Origin: Ciborinia camelliae
Lineage: Eukaryota; Ascomycota; Leotiomycetes; Helotiales; Sclerotiniaceae
Direction: 5' to 3'
Assembly (NCBI GenBank): GCA_025890175.1
Contig: JANPYM010000003.1
Span: 2,042,795 to 2,106,794 of the forward strand
Length of the DNA: 64,000 nt
The notes below the pieces were generated by a model. It worked only from the letters and a program-made list of their open reading frames with translations, was not told the origin of the DNA and made no database searches. Every line of letters starts with the position of its first letter. Position 1 is the stretch's first letter. The position numbers and the translations under genes were made by a program. This document shows positions 59,101 to 64,000 of the stretch, piece by piece.

Positions 59101-62100
59101 AAGTTTTTGAGAATTTGAGGAGAATCGCAAGAGGAGAAGCTCTCTGCTGTATACCTGTATAGATACTATAGGATTTCTGCTTTTCTAGTTGTCATCATAT
59201 TCCTCATAGTTTGAGATAGAGGAACTGATTCATGAAGTTATAGGTCTTCCTAGGAAGTCGGTAGTATTCGAACCTACCTACCTACCTATCTACCTAGTAC
59301 CTACTACTAGTTACTACTCTTCTGTGATGTCAATTCTATTTTTACCTGAATTTGGACACTAATAACATTCGTCTTATATCTAAGAGCCGAAAAGGGGTTG
59401 CAATTTGATTGTTATTGGATATAGATAGCACTATTTATTCCGGATACCAGACCCCAGACCCCAGACCTAACAAGCTTCTATCAACCCCATTCGGGAAACA
59501 AAAGTTTTCGCTTCATCATTTATGGATTTTTCCTCCGCGTAGCATGGTTTGTCGAACAAAACAACAACTATAGTTCAATAATGAAGCAAGATTGAGCTCT
59601 TTTCCAATAGCGGAGATACAATACGTACTAGGGAAGGCTGGGCACATTAAGTGCCAACTTGTTAGGTGAAGGTCAAACACTGATACTCAAATACAGTTCT
59701 ACTACCGTACTTATTGCATTCGTAATTCTTTTGTAATTCTATGTCAAAGACTCAAAGAAAACTCCAATAGAACGACACCTAGCTGTTGAAATTGCTTTGA
59801 GGCTTAGCAGAATACAATCGAGGGGGTCCTGACTCCTATCTCTTGGCCGTTGTGAGATTCGATACGGAAGATGCGACCTATAGGGTTCATTTATCAACTC
59901 TAGAAAATGAATCCATATAGAGAGCAGCTATCTTTATTAGACTAGTAGACTTTTTTATTCTATAGATACATATCAATTCCAATTAAAGTGGTATTAAGAT
60001 TTAATAATATATCTATAAAATGATTTATAAATTATAGTATATATATAATATATAATCTAATGTCTAATAGATTTTAATAAATACTAGATAATAAGAGACT
60101 AACTTCTCTACTAGATAGCTAGATAACTACTAGTACGAAAATAAACTTTTATATTTCTAGTATATATACTAGCATCTTGGCAGGTACTACTAGTCTAGGT
60201 ATATATCTCCAAAAAGAAGCTCTCTAATAATCCTGGCCGCCGTAACTGGGTCCTGGATCAGCCCAATGAGATGGTACTACTCAAAATCCATGTATGGTTC
60301 ATGCATGCATGCAGTCGCAGTTGTAGTTGCGTACGAAACAATTAATTGCTAATTAGGTACTATCAGTGAATTCTAACTACGACCTTGTCAATGGCTAATA
60401 TATAAATTTTGAATTGAAATACTTATTTTCCTATTGTTCATTCAGTTCAGTTCTTGAAGTAAATAATCCGATTATTGTATCAATATCAGTCAAATGTCTG
60501 GTGATGTGATGTCAGGCAAATGGCATTGGTAGGTGAATAGATAGTAAATAGTACAATAAGTATCTATCTAGCAAGTACTAGCAGCTTCAGCTAAACTTGA
60601 AGCTATAGAAAAAGAAAAAGAACAGCAAAAAAGGATTAATATCTCAAATTACTATAATAAGAAAAGAAAAAAAAAACATATGCCAGGGTTCAATTTATTA
60701 CAGGACTATGTAAAGAAAGGGAAAAAAAGATAATTCGTTTCCACTATCAATTAGCCTACAACTCAAATCTTCGAATCCCCCTCATTATTATTAATCGCCA
60801 ATCCATCTCCGTAATAATCGATACTACCGATCGGATTATCATTTGATAAAAGAGGGAGAGGGTCAACTAGGTAACTCTAACGTCTCAAGAGTTAAGGATA
60901 ACCTATTCCAAGTGCGAAAACCCCACCATCGATCCATCCATACATGCCCCCATACATCCATACATCCATACATTCCCATATTCTTTATATCCTTCTTCGT
61001 TCATTGCTTCGTCAAAGCAGAAGCCTCACTGCCCAGTGCCTAGCTCATTGCTGGTTAATGTTGATTGACTACCTATTCAATATCATCTCTCATATCTAGC
61101 ATATCTGCCGGGGTCCCTCGCTACCTTGTACTTTCTTCTTCGTGGGGGAAAAAGGAAGTACAAGATAAAAAAGGTTATTATTATTTACTTACAAGAAATC
61201 CTGTTCATTCGTACTGGATCGAAGGTGCATGTCAGAAAAGGGTCTAATAAAAGGGTCTAATATCTTGAATCCTAATTTGTATTTCGAACTATAAGCACCC
61301 CATATCTTATCAAGACGCGTTGCTATATCTGTATGTTAAAAGCTTTAAATCTTGAATCTTCAAGCATCAAGCATCCAGTCATCCGCATCAACAAGTCCCC
61401 ATCAACAAACCCCGATCAACAAGTACCTTCGACAACAAGTCACTACTTTCTACAACCATCATCCTTTTCATCTCCCAAGAAAATTCTAGACTCGACAATC
61501 TCTGCCGCTTATAATCCCGACGACTTTACTACAAGAATACTAGTTGTTTCGCAACTTTAATACATTTACATACACTATTCAACGTCGAAACACAACCTGG
61601 TCAGCTTTTAAGTTTTAAGCTACTAGACTTGCCGAGAACCCTTTTTTTAAACACTTTCCCAGCCGATCGCATGACTCCAGCAGGCACGAACTGCCTAGAA
61701 CTAGATACAGGAAGATCAACTTTACAATAGTCCCTTTTACGTTATTCGTGTTTGGTGAGTGATCAACAGAGGCTTATAGTCACACCCCTTCTCGAATCCT
61801 GAAAAGTATGTATATGAATGTCCTCTTCCTGCTCATGTTAATTCTTCATCAAATTCATACATCTTCAACTTTCTGACTTCGTTCCTTCTTCTTGTACATA
61901 GTTTACAAGAATCATTGTCTCTCCTTCTCGTGGATCAACTTCTATAGTACTTTCTCTTCGGGGATATCTCCAACTCAAATCGCCACTTCTCACATTCGTT
62001 CAACGCTACTGCGCTGGACGCTTTATGTTTCTCGCGATCCTTCCATTGAGTATCGATCTGTCTATCAAAGATCAATCACAATATTCACTTGTTATATCTT

Positions 62101-62200
62101 AACCTCTCGGTCAATCACTTTACCAGTCTATCTCAAGACCGGACACAAATATATTTTGAAGCTCAAAACTTCGACTTCAACAGAATACCCTTGGGAATAC
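56186..62200. other. Long gene-poor region, right part, and transcription-factor leader
   Basis: No confident gene. An AT-rich patch at about 59930-60180 may be a RIP-mutated relict. Frames at 56706-57005 (plus), 57527-57910 (minus) and 58593-58811 (plus, true ATG) show no recognisable domain. From about 60800 the plus strand becomes pyrimidine-rich with CATACATC repeats and then resembles a long mRNA leader: an upstream ATG frame lies at 61333-61560, and an open stretch precedes the C2H2 gene from 61892 without family features. Splice-like signals suggest a leader intron, but none can be fixed. Confidence 0.4.
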
Positions 62201-63670
<1,470 letters not shown>

Positions 63671-64000
63671 CAATACTGGACAGTCAACTCGACACACGCT
63701 AGTTTCAAAACTTTCTTTTTGGCGATTGTATCATTAATAAGACGGTGGATACCCAAGGACTGAGGCGCACAGAACTACAGCTTGTTTCGTCTCATCAACA
63801 AAAGTTTTCACTTCTCGACATCACGAAATCATCTAGTTCGCAAAGTATACCATACCAAGCAAGCCGTCACGATCCCATGATGAACATTCCTTCTTTATCA
63901 GTGCACATCATTCAGCTCTCCGTTTTGGAATAGCCAGTTTGTCGTCACATTTTTACATACTTTCTTACTTTCATTCCTTCTCCTGTTTTACAGTACTGTG
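63671..64000. other. 3' region of the zinc-finger gene
   Basis: Downstream sequence with pyrimidine-rich stretches and no supported gene; a 62-codon ATG frame at 63745-63933 has no recognisable domain. Confidence 0.5.

Noticed and set aside
59221..59330. tRNA-like T-loop sequence (GGTTCGAAT on the minus strand)
   Set aside because: No matching acceptor, D or anticodon stems in the neighbouring microsatellite DNA.
59930..60180. AT-rich patch as a further transposon
   Set aside because: No inverted or direct terminal repeats could be paired with confidence.
61892..62200. In-frame N-terminal extension of the zinc-finger protein
   Set aside because: Composition is unlike the protein, and the start at MMDV fits the fingers directly; treated as leader.

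Overview
This is nuclear DNA of a filamentous ascomycete (Pezizomycotina), most likely a leotiomycete close to the Botrytis/Sclerotinia/Monilinia group. The evidence is the gene structures (GT-AG introns of about 45-106 bp with CTAAC/CTGAC-type branch sites), the secondary-metabolism enzymes, an AT-saturated block that looks like repeat-induced point mutation (RIP), and CTAC/TAGG-type microsatellites. The taxon is an inference; no marker gene here fixes it. Layout: bases 1-5040 are an almost pure A/T, gene-free block, followed by an LTR-like segment (5234-5731). Bases 6726-29043 hold seven oxidative or tailoring genes of secondary metabolism: a pisatin-demethylase-like P450 (6726-8880, with a splice/frame problem), an O-methyltransferase (10911-12364), a NorA-like aldo-keto reductase (14879-16151), a metallo-beta-lactamase-fold hydrolase (18565-19722, minus), a secreted GMC oxidoreductase of the versicolorin B synthase/PatE type (20372-22433), an intronless P450 (23421-24962, minus) and a trichodiene-oxygenase-like P450 (27176-29043). 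No polyketide, peptide or terpene backbone enzyme, regulator or transporter is visible. The set is therefore either one side of a larger cluster whose backbone lies left of the AT block, or a remnant. Small inverted-repeat elements (6431-6573, 9350-9592, 13630-13757, 25677-26673) lie between these genes. From 29997 the content changes to housekeeping genes: a Uds1-domain coiled-coil protein, DNA polymerase delta subunit 2 (minus), a decayed minus-strand gene (38133-39056), mitochondrial ribosomal protein bL34m (minus; split by an intron), an RNA polymerase I Rpa14/Ker1-like protein divergent from it, the CAAX protease Ste24 (minus), a small nitroreductase and a 440-residue orphan. Bases 46940-62200 are about 15 kb with no confident gene, containing a probable solo LTR (55470-56185), an AT-rich patch and a few unresolved coding-like stretches. 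At the right end is a four-finger C2H2 transcription factor with a poly-Q tail (62201-63670), preceded by a long leader. Most genes were assembled by hand from splice signals and reading frame, so exon boundaries are predictions; phase was checked for every junction.
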